From positions 879,501-943,500 of the forward strand of contig NZ_CP036313.1 in the NCBI RefSeq assembly GCF_004319545.1: DNA of 64,000 nucleotides. Reading direction: 5' to 3'. Within the stretch, counting starts at the first letter, position 1. The number at the start of each line of letters is the position of its first letter. The notes below the pieces were generated by a model. It saw only the letters and a program-made list of their open reading frames with translations, searched no databases and was not told where the DNA came from. Position numbers and translations under genes: made by a program. Below are positions 56,499 through 63,863 of the stretch, in pieces. This stretch comes from Desulfobacter hydrogenophilus. GTDB lineage: Bacteria; Desulfobacterota; Desulfobacteria; Desulfobacterales; Desulfobacteraceae.

Positions 56499-57883
56499 AG
56501 CTATGGATGCAGCCCCGGCACAATTAGTGAACTCGTTCTGGATGTAGACGGTATCAGACGCACTGAACGTCCGGGCCAGGAGCGCGAAATCGAAACAGTA
56601 TTCGGAAGGGTTAGCTTGAGCCGTATGGGATATGCAGAGAAAGGGCGCAGAAGTCTTCATCCCCTGGATGGAGAACTCAATCTTCCTCCTGATCTTTATT
56701 CCCTTGAGCTCCAGCATAGGGTGGCGGAAGAGGCAGCCAAGAACTCCTTTGAAGAGGTTGTGGCAACCATAGACAAAACCACCGGAGGCCATGTCTCTAA
56801 GCGCCAGGCCGAAAAAGTTGCCAAACGGTCGGCCCGTGATTTTGATGCGTTTTCTCAGATGCGTCAATGCCATGCATCCGAAGAAAAGACTACGGGTACG
56901 GGATCCATCCTGACAATCACCGCTGACGGGAAAGGCGTGGTGCTGCACGAGAAAGATCTCAGGGAACAAACCCGTAAAGCGGCAGAAAAACGTCGACAAA
57001 AGAAGGGTAAGCGACTTTCCAAGGGAGAGAAAAAGAACGCCAAACGCATGGCAACCGTTGCTGCCGTTTACACCACGTCTCCCTTTGAGCGTACTCCCGA
57101 AGACCTGCTTTCCGAAGGTGGATCCCGCATCGATAAGATGAAGTGCCCTCCCATAGAAAATGAACGAGTCTGGGGCAGCCTTGGAAAAACGCCTGAAGAG
57201 GTCATTGTCGAGGCCTTTGCAGAGGCTGAGAACCGAGGTCCCAAACATGACAAGACCTGGGTGGGGTTGGTGGACGGCAACAATACTCAAATCAATATTC
57301 TAAAAAAAATCACCAAAGCCAAAGGCATCGAACTGACCATCATTGTTGATGTCATTCATGTCATAGAATACCTTTGGGAGGCGGGCAGAGCCTTTCATCC
57401 TAAATCGGGCCCGGAACTTGAAAAATGGGTCCAGCATCGCCTAAAAAAATACTTGAGGGAAAGGCAGGCCACATGGCAGGAGGGATGCACCGCAATGCAA
57501 CCAGGAAGAAACTCAGTCCCAAAAAACGGGCCCCTGTGGATAAATGCGCTACCTACCTGCTCAACAAATCTCCCTACCTTAGGTACGATCGTTATCTTGC
57601 CGATGGGTTGCCTATCGCTACCGGGGTAATCGAGGGCGCTTGCCGGCATCTTGTAAAAGATCGTATGGAAATCACTATTGCCACATGGGGACTTTAAGGC
57701 GCTGAAGCCGGATTGCGCCTGCGAGCCTTACGAGCGAGCAATGATTTTGATGAATACTGGCTGTTCCATGAGGAGTGTGAATACAAGCGAAATCATCAGG
57801 ATCATTATACGGATGGTGTCGTTCCTGTCACTACAAACTCAAGGCCAGCGCAAAGAAAGCCAAAACTGCGGGTTATTAAATAA
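56499..57883 (+). pseudogene. ISKra4-family transposase, disrupted
   Basis: Clear ISKra4-family segments occur in order: ELVLDVDGIRRTERPGQE, LHPLDGELNLPPDLYSLEL, HVSKRQAEKVAKRSARDFDA, RKRMATVAA-type MATVAAVYTTSPFERTPED, VWGSLGKTPEEVIVEAFAEA, TWVGLVDGNNTQ, IIVDVIHVIEYLWEAG. After an A7 run (57443-57449) homology continues in the -1 frame: ILEGKAGHMAGGMHRNATRK, KCATYLLNKSPYLRYDRYLA, GLPIATGVIEGACRHLVKDR. A TAA at 57694 then replaces the usual codon after WGL, yet GAEAGLRLRALRASNDFDEY follows. The N-terminus is missing or reduced. A single nonsense mutation plus a slip site leave it inactive unless the slip is programmed. Confidence 0.88.
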
Positions 57884-57975
57884 ACTCAGCGGAAAAATGA
57901 AACAAAGAAGAACAACCCAACGTGACGGTAACTTAAAAATACAAAAGAGCCACACCCTATTAGATCTGTGAATGT

Positions 57976-58317
57976 CTACTCCAATTCGGTGAAACTGTTT
58001 TTCTTTATTCTGCGACAATTTTCTTGCCGATAGAAGGTCAAGGCATCTGCAAATTTGGCTGTCAGGATATGAGCCAGAAGTCCTGGGGTTGCCATGCTTT
58101 TGGGAATCATTTGTTCCGGCATTCTGGCGATGGATACTGTCGGACCATCATCGTCAACACCTTCACAATTTTTACACGCGTATTTATAACGGATGTTCCT
58201 GATCTCTCTCATCTGTGCCGGAATAATCTCAAGCTGTTCAGACTCTTCTTTGCCGCAACGGGATTTCATGCAGCCACAACCATATGTTTTTTCTGCCTCG
58301 GTCAGGTCGTGGATCAC
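57976..58317 (-). pseudogene. IS66-family transposase fragment
   Basis: The 113-codon frame reads like the IS66 zinc-binding and following region: CGKEESEQLEIIPAQMREIR, then RYKYACKNCEG, and MIPKSMATPGLLAHILTAKF with DALTFYRQE. The native zinc ligands appear as CGCMKSRCGK. Both the N-terminal part and the DDE catalytic core are absent, so this is a remnant. Its 5' side abuts the dehydrogenase fragment at 58321, marking a recombination or insertion junction. Confidence 0.85.
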
Positions 58318-58320
58318 TTC

Positions 58321-58554
58321 AACCCGTGGGATATGCGCACCTTTTATCTGAAGGATTTGACCTTGATTGGCTACACAGCATGGGACGAACCCATTTTTTC
58401 AAATCTTATTTCTTACATTGAGCGCAACAAAATTCGGCCGCTTGTAGCGAAGATATTTCCGCTCGAACGCATCGCGGATGTGCAACGTGAGTTTCTCGAA
58501 AAGAAACATGTTGGCAATTTCGTTTTGATTCCACCTGGGCCATCTGCAAGTTAG
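58321..58554 (+). pseudogene. C-terminal fragment of a medium-chain (zinc/quinone-type) dehydrogenase
   Basis: Seventy-seven codons ending in TAG match the C-terminus of MDR-superfamily alcohol dehydrogenases/quinone reductases: MRTFYLKDLTLIGYTAWDEP, then KIRPLVAKIFPLERIADVQR and KKHVGNFVLIPP. The catalytic and Rossmann parts are missing. The frame continues upstream only through DNA antisense to the IS66 fragment, so the break lies at about 58317-58321. Confidence 0.8.
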
Positions 58555-58595
58555 AAGACAGGAGGATCTGCTGTCTTCTGAATCATTTGGATACG

Positions 58596-58852
58596 TCAGG
58601 GGGTGGTTTTGTCAAAATGGATATCTCGATAGGGATGTGCAATGACAAGACCCGCCTGTCTGAAAAGAGCATCCATCTCATCTTGATGTGGCTCATTTTT
58701 GATGACCATAAATGGCTCTATTCCTGGTGCCCGGTGACAATTCGAAAGGGACAGGTTGAAGGGGTTAAAAAAGGCGATGTTAAAAATCAGATCAAATTCA
58801 TCGAAAATCTGTTTGAGCTTGCCATGTAAAAAGGATCCAATTAAAGCCCTTC
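58596..58852 (-). pseudogene. Unrecognised C-terminal gene fragment
   Basis: A minus-strand frame without its own start, ending in TGA at 58598-58596, reads GKLKQIFDEFDLIFNIAFFN, later GIEPFMVIKNEPHQDEMDAL, FRQAGLVIAHPYRDIHFDK. The amino-acid texture is more protein-like than the overlapping plus-strand 80-codon frame at 58587. No family recognised. It probably lost its 5' part to the neighbouring recombination events. Confidence 0.4.
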
Positions 58853-58884
58853 TTTAACCCGAAAAATTTTTTGCAGCACAACCC

Positions 58885-58976
58885 TTTTATGCCACTTTTG
58901 CTTAATTCATCAATTATATTGATGGTTTCCAGCATTTTTCTACCTAAACGACTCAACTCCACCATATAAACTGCGA
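58885..58976 (-). pseudogene. Serine recombinase (resolvase) N-terminal fragment
   Basis: A stretch of about 30 codons reads AVYMVELSRLGRKMLETINI then IDELSKSGIKG. This is the helix region after the second catalytic strand of resolvase/invertase enzymes, where ELSRLGR contains the conserved Arg. Neither the catalytic serine region nor the DNA-binding domain is present. It is another piece of mobile-element debris between the MDR fragment and the ferritin-like gene. Confidence 0.65.
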
Positions 58977-59001
58977 CCTTCCGGCCCGTGCCGGAAGGTC
59001 G
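58974..59001 (-). terminator. Hairpin after the ferritin-like gene
   Basis: CGACCTTCCGGC (58974-58985) pairs perfectly with GCCGGAAGGTCG (58990-59001), loop CCGT, 8 bp beyond the stop at 59009. No proper U-run follows on the minus strand, so it may only stabilise the 3' end. Confidence 0.55.
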
Positions 59002-59008
59002 TATGTTT

Positions 59009-59512
59009 TCACATGGGCCAAAAGCTGTTGTCTTCCCAGATACGGTCCATGAAAGATTCCTGGATTGAGATCAGTTGCTGAAGATGGGTTTTTTCCCATA
59101 ACGAGAGCCATTTGTAGAGTTTTTTCTCTTCCGGGTCTTCGGCCCCTTCCGACCTGAGTGCGTATAATTTAACGGCATTTTGTTCAAACCCGATAGCTGC
59201 AGTAATGGCGGTAGCTTCGAAGCTGGCGGCGTTGATGTTCGCTTTTACAGCGGTGCTGAGAATGTCCTGGGCAGGCTCGGTCCCTCCGTCATTGTCGTAC
59301 CCGCCTGCTGCAAATTTTCCGCTGCTCATATAGGATTTAAACTGTTTCTCGAGGATGTCCATATGGTCCTGCTCATCATCCGCAAGGGACTGGAAGAAGG
59401 TTTTAACGGACTCATCTTCGGCTTTATCCCTGGCGATTTCGTAAAGATTTTTTCCTTGGCGCTCCATGAGAAATGCATTTTTCAGAATATTCAACGTATT
59501 TGACTTATTCAT
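59009..59512 (-). CDS. Ferritin-like diiron protein (rubrerythrin-type)
   Basis: The 167-residue protein has the four-helix carboxylate pattern: FLMERQGKNLYEIARDKAED, the ExxH in DDEQDHMDILEKQF, a long linker with Gly/Asp, IGFEQNAVKLYALRSEGAED in helix 3 and WEKTHLQQLISIQ in helix 4. There is no rubredoxin domain. AGGAG is about 5 nt upstream of the ATG at 59512. Like the gene at 20478, it probably handles peroxide or iron. The two share only the fold pattern, so they are not recent duplicates. Confidence 0.85.
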   Translation of the reverse strand: MNKSNTLNILKNAFLMERQGKNLYEIARDKAEDESVKTFFQSLADDEQDHMDILEKQFKSYMSSGKFAAGGYDNDGGTEPAQDILSTAVKANINAASFEATAITAAIGFEQNAVKLYALRSEGAEDPEEKKLYKWLSLWEKTHLQQLISIQESFMDRIWEDNSFWPM

Positions 59513-59693
59513 GGGAATCTCCTGCTGGGATTATAGGTAAAGAATAATAAATTTTTACACCAAACTCGTGAAATTTGCAAATCCGGGTTAAGTTTATTAG
59601 GGGAATCGCATAAAAAAACTATAAACAAGTCCATTTCAAGGCTACCGTTTTGTGTAATGCCTGCAATCAAGCAAGTCAAAGTCTCAATTTAGG

Positions 59694-59717
59694 AAATAGT
59701 TAAATCCGCAGTCCTTA
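59694..59717. repeat. Possible family 1 repeat fragment
   Basis: AAATAGTTAAATCCGCAGTC followed by CTTA resembles the outer end of the family 1 element (TTTAATCTGCGGTCCTTA) with three mismatches. The gap 59513-60011 otherwise shows no gene. Confidence 0.3.
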
Positions 59718-60011
59718 GTCCCCCAAATCCGTTATAATCAGTATTATTAAACTAGGGCCAGAGCCCAAAGATGGAGGAGTGCCAACTTTAAGATGTAGTG
59801 ATGTAAAGAATCGTTGAAAAGGTTGTTGAACTTTTAAATCTTTCTGAAACTATTGGAAAAAATTTAAAACAAGCTGAAATCACACAAATAATTTTAGCAG
59901 ATACTATAATTAGCCAAATGATGGTATGAGTAAAATCAACATTTTTTTCACAAATCATAATTGCGCAAATCAAATATTTTAAGAGGACCGGAGGCGGACC
60001 GGAAAAGCAAA

Positions 60012-60043
60012 AAAGGATTTCGGCTGATTTGCTGAAATCCTTT
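60012..60043 (-). terminator. Terminator of the interrupted tRNA-Glu gene
   Basis: AAAGGATTTC (60012-60021) pairs with GAAATCCTTT (60034-60043). On the minus strand TTTTTTGCTTTT follows. It directly follows the tRNA 3' end, so the left side of the tRNA fragment is original chromosome. Confidence 0.85.
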
Positions 60044-60052
60044 GGTGTCAGT

Positions 60053-60100
60053 GGTGATCCCACCGGGAATCGAACCCGAGTTTCCGGCGTGAGAGGCCGG
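60053..60100 (-). tRNA. 3' fragment of tRNA-Glu(CTC), island attachment site
   Basis: On the minus strand this is the anticodon arm CCGGCCTCTCACGCCGG (60100-60084, anticodon CTC), variable region, T-arm with CGGGTTCGATTCCCG and the acceptor 3' strand GGGATCACC. The sequence upstream of the anticodon arm (60101 onwards) cannot form the D-arm or the matching 5' acceptor strand. The gene is therefore cut in its 5' half. This is the usual product of a tyrosine integrase acting at a tRNA 3' end. The intact tRNA should lie at the other end of the island, beyond the window. Confidence 0.8.
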
Positions 60101-60107
60101 ATTCATC

Positions 60108-60220
60108 TATTTACCTATATTTACCACACCATTTAAAATCATACTTATTTCCTTTATTTTCAATATACTCCCCACCAAACCCTTTCCCTTGACTTACTTC
60201 AAAATACCTGTATATTTACC
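60108..60220. repeat. Three direct TATTTACC repeats next to the attachment site
   Basis: TATTTACC occurs at 60108-60115, 60118-60125 and 60213-60220, between the tRNA fragment and the integrase start. Short direct repeats in this position are candidates for integrase arm-binding sites. Confidence 0.45.
60189..60216 (+). promoter_or_regulatory. Promoter of the integrase gene
   Basis: TTGACT (60189-60194), 16 bp and TATATT (60211-60216) fit a sigma-70-type promoter 55 bp ahead of the integrase start. The -10 overlaps the third TATTTACC repeat, so integrase binding could repress it. Confidence 0.5.
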
Positions 60221-60270
60221 GTATATGTGGGGAATAGTGTGGGGAAGAAATTTTTCTAAAAGGCTTATCA

Positions 60271-61434
60271 ATGGCGGCAAAGAAAAGATTCAAAACAAAA
60301 TATGCTGGAGTTTTTTACCTTGAAGGGACATCAGCTCAGGGAAAACCTGAAAAAATCTATTACATTCGGTATCGAAAAGACGGGAAAGCAGTGGAAGAAA
60401 AAGCAGGGCGTCAATATCAAGACGATATGACCCCGGCCAGAGCAGCAGGTATCCGAGCGCAGAGAATTGACGGTGAACAGCAAACCAATCAGGAGAAGCG
60501 TGACACCGAACAGGCAAAGAAAACTGCTGAAGCCGGTCGATACACAATAGATAAACTGTGGGGAGAATACAGCCTCAACCGGAGACCTGGCAAAGGGCTG
60601 GATATTGACACCAGCAGGTACGAGAAATATATCCAATCAGTCTTTAGTGATAAGGAACCCAAAGAACTTGTCAAACTGGATGTTGACCGGATTAGAATCC
60701 AACTTCTCAAAAAGAAATCACCGCAGACGGTAAAGCATATCCTGAACTTGTTGACCTGGATTATCAATTACGGTGTCAAAAACAATCTGTGTGAAGGGGT
60801 GTCTTTCCATATCCAAAAGCCCACCGTCAACAATGAGAAAACCGAAGACCTGAGCCCTGAACAATTAACAAACCTTCTTTCAGCAATTGAGGCAGACCCG
60901 TGTACACCGGTGGGGAACATGATGAAAATGGCCCTGTATTCCGGCATGAGACGGGGAGAGCTTTTCAATCTAAAATGGGACGATGTTAATTTTGACACCG
61001 GTTTTATTTGGATTCGTGATCCCAAAGGAGGGAAAGATCAAAAAATCCCGATGAACGATATGGCCCGGGGGATTTTGGAAAGTATTCCCAGAACTAAAAG
61101 CCCTTATGTTTTCTTTGGGAAAGATGGCAAGAAACGAGTCACCTTGGGACGAATCGGAAAAAGAATCCGTGAAGCTGCCGGCTTGCCCAAAGATTTTAGA
61201 CCGATGCACGGTTTAAGACATACATACGCCTCAATGCTGGCCAGTTCCGGGCAAGTTGACATGTATGTTCTCCAAAAACTTATGACGCATAAATCCCCCA
61301 GCATGACACAACGCTATGCCCATCTTCGGGATGATGCCCTAAAGAATGGCGCCGGCCAGATAGATGATATTTTCAAAAAACAGGCTGAGGGCACCCAAGA
61401 AAAGAAAATTGTCAACATCCAGAACAAAAAATAA
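60271..61434 (+). CDS. Tyrosine recombinase / phage-type integrase
   Basis: The 387-residue integrase has an N-terminal arm-binding region (GVFYLEGTSAQGKPEKIYYI), a core-binding SAM-like domain (about 100-170) and the catalytic domain with all key residues. These are the first Arg in SGMRRGELFNLKWDDV, the Lys turn in IRDPKGGKDQKIPMND, H-x-L-R-H in HGLRHTYASMLASSG, the His in LMTHKSP and the nucleophile Tyr in TQRYAHLRDDALKNG. It lies 170 bp from the tRNA-Glu fragment and should integrate the island there. Its frame is intact, so the island may still be mobile. Confidence 0.95.
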   Translation: MAAKKRFKTKYAGVFYLEGTSAQGKPEKIYYIRYRKDGKAVEEKAGRQYQDDMTPARAAGIRAQRIDGEQQTNQEKRDTEQAKKTAEAGRYTIDKLWGEYSLNRRPGKGLDIDTSRYEKYIQSVFSDKEPKELVKLDVDRIRIQLLKKKSPQTVKHILNLLTWIINYGVKNNLCEGVSFHIQKPTVNNEKTEDLSPEQLTNLLSAIEADPCTPVGNMMKMALYSGMRRGELFNLKWDDVNFDTGFIWIRDPKGGKDQKIPMNDMARGILESIPRTKSPYVFFGKDGKKRVTLGRIGKRIREAAGLPKDFRPMHGLRHTYASMLASSGQVDMYVLQKLMTHKSPSMTQRYAHLRDDALKNGAGQIDDIFKKQAEGTQEKKIVNIQNKK

Positions 61435-61451
61435 ATGGAGATATATCTCTG

Positions 61452-62453
61452 ATGGAAAGCGATTCCAATATATTGATTTATGAAGGTCAGGACGGCAAGG
61501 TCAAAATAGATGTCCGGCTCCAGGATGAAACCGTGTGGCTGACCCAGGAGCAAATGGCGCTCCTCTTTGGCAAAGCAAAATCTACCATCAATGAACATAT
61601 CAAGAATATTTTTAAAGAAGGGGAGCTGGGAGAAGCCCAGGTTATAAAGAAATTCGGAATTTCCGAATTTCAGCAAAAAGCTCCAAACTATTACAATCTT
61701 GATGTGATAATTTCCGTGGGATATCGTGTCCGATCTCAGCAGGGCACACAATTTCGAATATGGGCAACTCAACGCCTAAAAGAATACATCATCAAAGGGT
61801 TTACCCTAAATGATGAACGATTCAAAACCGGATCGTCCATGAACTATTTTACGGAACTTCAGGAACGTATCCGTGAAATCCGCCTCTCAGAGCGATTCTT
61901 TTATCAGAAGATCAAAGATATTTACACCACAAGCATTGATTATGATCCCAGGAATGAAAAGACAGTGCTGTTTTTTAAAACGGTTCAAAACAAACTGCTT
62001 TGGGCTATCAGTCAGCAAACAGCCGCCGAGCTGGTTTATAGACGTGTGGATGCCTCTTTACCCCTTATGGGCATGCAATCCTTTGATAAGAAGGGCAATG
62101 GTGCCGTCACAAAAAAGGATGTCAGCATTGCCAAGAATTACCTGGACGAAGACGAAATGAAACTCTTGGGCCTGCTGGTGGAACAATACCTTGCCTTTTC
62201 TGAAACCATGGCCCAGCAACAAACACCCATGTATATGAAAGACTGGATTCAGCGGTTGGACGCCATAATTCAATTGAACGGGAGGGAGTTGCTTACCCAT
62301 GCTGGAAAAATTAGTCGTGTTGTGGCCGATGAAAGAGCCGCCATTGAATATGCAAAATATCGCCATGATAGAAAAAAGCTTAAACGTGAAGAAAGCCTAA
62401 AAGAATTGGAGAGAGATATCAAACAGCTCTCCCAGAAAAAGAACGAAAAATAG
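61452..62453 (+). CDS. RhuM-family protein
   Basis: The 333-residue protein matches the RhuM family of genomic islands. The N-terminal DNA-binding-like part has VWLTQEQMALLFGKAKSTIN, EHIKNIFKEGEL, YYNLDVIISVGYRVRSQQGT and FRIWATQRLKEYIIKGF. The middle has RLSERFFYQKIKDIYTTSID, and the C-terminal part has a Lys/Glu-rich coiled coil. The ANT/KilA-like arrangement suggests a regulator or toxin-like role; the function is not established. It starts 17 bp after the integrase stop and is probably cotranscribed. Confidence 0.9.
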   Translation: MESDSNILIYEGQDGKVKIDVRLQDETVWLTQEQMALLFGKAKSTINEHIKNIFKEGELGEAQVIKKFGISEFQQKAPNYYNLDVIISVGYRVRSQQGTQFRIWATQRLKEYIIKGFTLNDERFKTGSSMNYFTELQERIREIRLSERFFYQKIKDIYTTSIDYDPRNEKTVLFFKTVQNKLLWAISQQTAAELVYRRVDASLPLMGMQSFDKKGNGAVTKKDVSIAKNYLDEDEMKLLGLLVEQYLAFSETMAQQQTPMYMKDWIQRLDAIIQLNGRELLTHAGKISRVVADERAAIEYAKYRHDRKKLKREESLKELERDIKQLSQKKNEK

Positions 62454-62565
62454 CAATTAGTGTTTTCCCCGGGATAGGGTCCGGCTGATCACCGGTTCCG
62501 AACAGGCGGTTTCCTGGCCGCCTTTCCTGGGATCTTTTAATCAGGGATCATTGCAGGAGATGAAC

Positions 62566-63390
62566 GTGGAAAAACAAGCTAATTCTTTTTGCGAATCTGC
62601 TCTTAAAAAGGGCTTTATAGATATCATAAAACTATCCTATGTATTGGGTTGCGACAACCGATATACCGTACCGGAGATTGTCAATTTATGGAAAACGCTT
62701 AGTATGCATGTCCGATTTGAGGACACTCCGGATTTATCAACACCAGAAAAAAAAATTGGAGCGTGGTTCCGGATGTTGCAGGTGATGATATCAGGAAAAG
62801 CAGCAGGCGCACCACTATCAGCGATGTCCATCTCAGAAGCCCCAATAGATTATTTGCCTGCTAAACATGACATTATCCAATTGAAAGATTTGATGAAATT
62901 TTTCGAAGTGCAGCTTGAACTACCTTCTTGCTTTGATTTTAAAAAAATTGCAAATAAAGATTGTGAGACCGTTTATCATATGGTGAAGCAAGAACAAATG
63001 GGAGGCGATACCCAAGCTAAAAAGAGTACAGGTAGGAATCAAAGCATCGTCACAATATACACCCCGCCGGAAACAACCTGGGAACAAATAAAAATTCGAT
63101 ATGTGAATGATGATCATATAGAGATTTCTCATCCTGGAGTAAAAACGCATGCACCCTATTCAATGGCTGATCTTGGAATGGACAGCAAACCGACGCTTTC
63201 AAGTTTGTTGAAGCTGTTCGCGGAATATCATGGGGAACTCAACAATGAAAATATGACTACCAAAGCACTTAAAGCCAATATTTCAAATTTGAGAATGCAT
63301 CTTAAAAAAATTTTCCCGAATATCGAAGAATCTCCTATCGCAAAGTATCACAAAAAAAAGGGGTATGTCTGCAAATTCATAATCCGTTAA
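62566..63390 (+). CDS. Unknown island protein with winged-helix-like C-terminus
   Basis: The product is about 274 residues from the GTG at 62566, chosen because AGGAG lies 6 nt before it; an ATG at 62560 sits directly on that ribosome-binding site. The N-terminal 100 residues are helical (CESALKKGFIDIIKLSYVLG). The last 70 residues read ALKANISNLRMHLKKIFPNI and SPIAKYHKKKGYVCKFII, a layout like the DNA-binding winged helix of OmpR/SARP-type regulators (helix, then the hairpin with KKGYVCKF). No family recognised. A strong terminator follows. Confidence 0.7.
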   Translation: MEKQANSFCESALKKGFIDIIKLSYVLGCDNRYTVPEIVNLWKTLSMHVRFEDTPDLSTPEKKIGAWFRMLQVMISGKAAGAPLSAMSISEAPIDYLPAKHDIIQLKDLMKFFEVQLELPSCFDFKKIANKDCETVYHMVKQEQMGGDTQAKKSTGRNQSIVTIYTPPETTWEQIKIRYVNDDHIEISHPGVKTHAPYSMADLGMDSKPTLSSLLKLFAEYHGELNNENMTTKALKANISNLRMHLKKIFPNIEESPIAKYHKKKGYVCKFIIR

Positions 63391-63415
63391 AAATTCAATA
63401 AATCTTATCAGCGTC

Positions 63416-63442
63416 AAAAGCCGGTCAAAACGACCGGCTTTT
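63416..63442 (+). terminator. Terminator after the unknown island gene
   Basis: AAAAGCCGGTC (63416-63426) and GACCGGCTTTT (63432-63442) form a perfect stem with loop AAAAC, continuing into TTTTATTTTTTT. Confidence 0.92.
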
Positions 63443-63583
63443 TTTTATTTTTTTATTCCAGCAAGATTAGTTGGTTAGCTGATTCTCGGTCAAAAATCAA
63501 ATTGCCACCGGTAAAATTTGACGGAAAGGGACAAAGCGCCGGTAAAAATCGGCAACACCCTAAAGGTTAAAGGATTTTTAAAC

Positions 63584-63814
63584 ATGGGCAAGAAAAACAC
63601 CGAAAATGTACACCCCGGTTATTTGGGCAAAGGTAAGCGCTTGCGCTCAATTAAAGAGACCGCCGAATTTCTCGGAATCAAACCGCAGACCCTTTACAAC
63701 ATGAGAAACCGGAGGCAGGGACCGGATTATGTGATGGTCGGAGGCAAGCCCATGTACGAGGATGAAGCTATCGACAGATATCTTGATGCAAATCGTGTTT
63801 GCTTGTCTGCATAA
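63584..63814 (+). CDS. Excisionase/AlpA-like helix-turn-helix protein
   Basis: The 76-residue product starts at the ATG 63584 (AAAGGA about 9 nt upstream); a longer frame to 63518 is unlikely. It has the MerR-like HTH of excisionases: RLRSIKETAEFLGIKPQTLY, NMRNRRQGPDYVMVGGKPMY and EDEAIDRYLDANR. Such proteins bind near att sites and direct excision or regulate island genes. Its place on an integrase island fits that role. Confidence 0.85.
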   Translation: MGKKNTENVHPGYLGKGKRLRSIKETAEFLGIKPQTLYNMRNRRQGPDYVMVGGKPMYEDEAIDRYLDANRVCLSA

Positions 63815-63863
63815 GCCAGAAACACCAATCGCCGAGGGAGAACCCGGCGAAAGAGGAAAAAAT

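Noticed and set aside
56241..57290. 349-codon minus-strand frame opposite the DUF4338/ISKra4 region
   Set aside because: The plus strand matches known domain families over the same stretch; the minus frame matches nothing and spans the boundary of two genes.
58024..58320. Extension of the dehydrogenase fragment to an upstream ATG
   Set aside because: This part is antisense to the IS66 fragment and unlike any dehydrogenase; homology starts only at about 58321.
58587..58829. 80-codon plus-strand frame
   Set aside because: The minus strand over the same bases reads as a more protein-like C-terminal fragment; the plus frame has no good ribosome-binding site.
60101..60135. 5' half of the tRNA-Glu gene
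   Set aside because: The bases to the right of the anticodon arm cannot pair with the acceptor 3' strand and contain no D-arm consensus.
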